Below, piece after piece: positions 63,062-64,000 of a stretch of 64,000 nucleotides of DNA. Location of the stretch: contig CALSFV010000003.1 in assembly GCA_943737045.1 (NCBI GenBank), positions 1,937,001 through 2,001,000 on the forward strand. Direction: 5' to 3'. A program made the position numbers and the translations under genes. This DNA is from Parapristionchus giblindavisi. Taxonomy: Eukaryota > Nematoda > Chromadorea > Rhabditida > Diplogasteridae. Each line of letters opens with the position of its first letter. Position 1 is the stretch's first letter. A model generated the notes under the pieces. That model saw only the letters and a program-made list of their open reading frames with translations. It was not told the origin of the DNA and did not search any database.

Positions 63062-63164
63062 TAGGATGCTAAAGGAGCCCACTGAATGCGCACAGGAGTA
63101 CTGTAGAAGGTTACCGTACCAACGATAAATATAGAGTTTCTACCATAACTTTCTAACAGAATAC

Positions 63165-63187
63165 GTTTTCCAAATGAGACGAAACAT
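63165..63187 (-). CDS. Possible first exon (minus strand) of the same candidate gene
   Basis: On the minus strand GTGTTCTTAG, a weak acceptor that could take a trans-spliced leader, stands one base before an ATG at 63187-63185. Seven codons (MFRLIWK) plus two bases follow before a donor-like GTATTCTG. Joined to 62480-62527 the frame continues as T-CESPPDG, consistent with the first of the two open frames. An alternative reading of the same exon, CFVSFGK, joins the second frame but has no ATG. Very short, so weak. Confidence 0.15.
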
Positions 63188-63188
63188 C

Positions 63189-63439
63189 CTAAGAACACCG
63201 CCACGGACACCAACGCTTAGATGTGTACTTCTTCGACCACACTACATTCACCATTTCACACAGTTCATTAATGAACATACTAAGCTTTTCTTGGGTGGAT
63301 CACTATCTACTTGCATAAAAGACTAAATATTTTATTCAAATTAGTGAAATCGTACATGGGATCTTGCATCCAAAATGCAGTCAATGTCTTACCCAGCCTA
63401 CTTTTAATTTAAATATAAACTAACCCAACTATATGCTTG
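63189..63439. other. AT-rich spacer; no gene seen
   Basis: No element ends, RNA gene or convincing exon were seen in this stretch on either strand. Confidence 0.5.
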
Positions 63440-63522
63440 CTAATCGTCATCTTCACCATCTTTATCATCATTTTCTTCATTTTCATCTTTACCATCACCC
63501 CTGTGTTGACGCGTCTTCAATA
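63440..63522 (-). CDS. Candidate terminal exon with an acidic low-complexity end
   Basis: On the minus strand GCTATTACAG could serve as an acceptor at 63523-63525. One frame then reads LKTRQHRGDGKDENEEN and ends with KDGEDDD before TAG at 63440-63442. The acidic text comes from a GAT/GAA-rich simple sequence, so an open frame is not strong evidence. An upstream candidate exon, 63673-63728, bounded by TTCTTCCAG and GTATTGC, is open only as RPLSFPRRDLHNTLIKPQ and joins to a different frame (SIEDASTQG then stop), not the acidic one. A real gene here is therefore uncertain. Confidence 0.15.
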
Positions 63523-63528
63523 CTGTAA

Positions 63529-64000
63529 TAGCATGTATCGTTGAGCATGAACTCCGCGAGATAAACAAATAAATATCTTCACTCGTTATTTTAAAGTGTC
63601 TCGTTTCGCGCATTAGCACGTTGATAAAATATAAAATAAATTTATAAATAAAGTAATGAATCAATGCAATACCTCTGAGGTTTAATCAAGGTATTGTGAA
63701 GATCGCGGCGCGGGAATGATAAAGGGCGCTGGAAGAAGTCAGATTAATACGTCGTATTCATGATCTGGGCTGTTGTTTGGATTACATAGAGTCGGTAATC
63801 ATGAATTTACCAAAGGCAATAAGTTTTGAAAGCCACAAAATATTAAAATAAACAGATTTCGATACACCCCTATTGGGCCAAACTACAAAGAAACAATTAC
63901 AACAATATTCACCACGTATAGTGAATTGGGAGAAGTGCTACTAGGAATGTTTTCATATCAACTGTAACGATAATAAATATGAAAACCGCAAACCTGTGAT
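63529..64000. other. AT-rich right edge of the window; nothing certain
   Basis: AT-rich sequence with TA-rich stretches near 63620-63655. Apart from the possible exon at 63673-63728 mentioned with the acidic frame, no gene, element or RNA was recognised. Confidence 0.5.

Noticed and set aside
62895..63128. Plus-strand open frame of 77 aa
   Set aside because: Overlaps the end of the transposase remnant in another frame and runs through its terminal repeat.
63001..63213. Minus-strand frame starting VSVAVFLGCFVSF, resembling a signal peptide
   Set aside because: Its start is TTG, with a stop codon two codons upstream and no ATG, so it is not a credible eukaryotic start; the hydrophobic run could only matter as part of a spliced exon.

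Overview
The window is eukaryotic and very probably from a nematode, but no host gene is recognised by homology. The pointers to a nematode are the flank on the right: short CTAC(C/A)GTA / TACTGTAG-type repeats of the kind common in Caenorhabditis-like genomes, a decayed mariner element, a decayed Tc1/mariner-superfamily element, long G/C homopolymer tracts, and short candidate exons with TTTGCAG / GTATG-type splice sites. The species is not identified.

Layout. (1) 1-58787 is one uninterrupted satellite DNA array made of about 1,440 head-to-tail monomers of 41 bp (about 56% GC), all in the same orientation and with very little divergence. It starts before the window and ends abruptly at 58787. 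A 33-bp monomer (the 41-bp unit with an internal 8-bp loss) recurs and works as a landmark. With it the array divides into zones: 1-13.9 kb is a segmental duplication of about 7.9 kb; 13-21.5 kb has landmark spacings of 730, 771 and 1017 bp; 21.7-45 kb is a higher-order repeat of exactly 1903 bp (44 full plus 3 short monomers); 46-58.8 kb contains a duplication with a 4978-bp offset. Almost every length difference between copies is a whole number of monomers, which is the pattern expected of unequal exchange or replication slippage in register. (2) 58788-59260 is unique sequence with a C10 tract. (3) 59261-59589 is a GC-rich minisatellite with copies in both orientations. (4) 59600-60100 is AT-rich, with a candidate terminal exon on the minus strand. 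(5) 60128-60941 is a 120-121 bp tandem repeat with two spacer types. (6) 61320-62187 is an internally deleted mariner with matching terminal inverted repeats. (7) 62218-62422 is a 205-bp MITE-like element with a 7-bp target duplication. (8) 62726-63061 is the 3' end of a second Tc1/mariner-type element. (9) 63064-64000 is AT-rich with an acidic low-complexity reading frame.

How it works together: there is no operon or pathway here. The left 92% is noncoding satellite whose monomer carries a TAG stop on both strands, so no frame stays open for long. The right flank looks like a gene-poor region where elements have inserted in one another's neighbourhood. The only host-gene candidate is a set of three or four short minus-strand exons (59990-60092, 61170-61232, 62480-62527, perhaps 63165-63187) whose splice phases agree, and whose putative introns hold the 120-bp repeats, the mariner plus MITE, and the Tc1-type remnant. 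That model is tentative because two reading frames stay open through it. The most distinctive object in the window is the satellite and its nested higher-order organisation.
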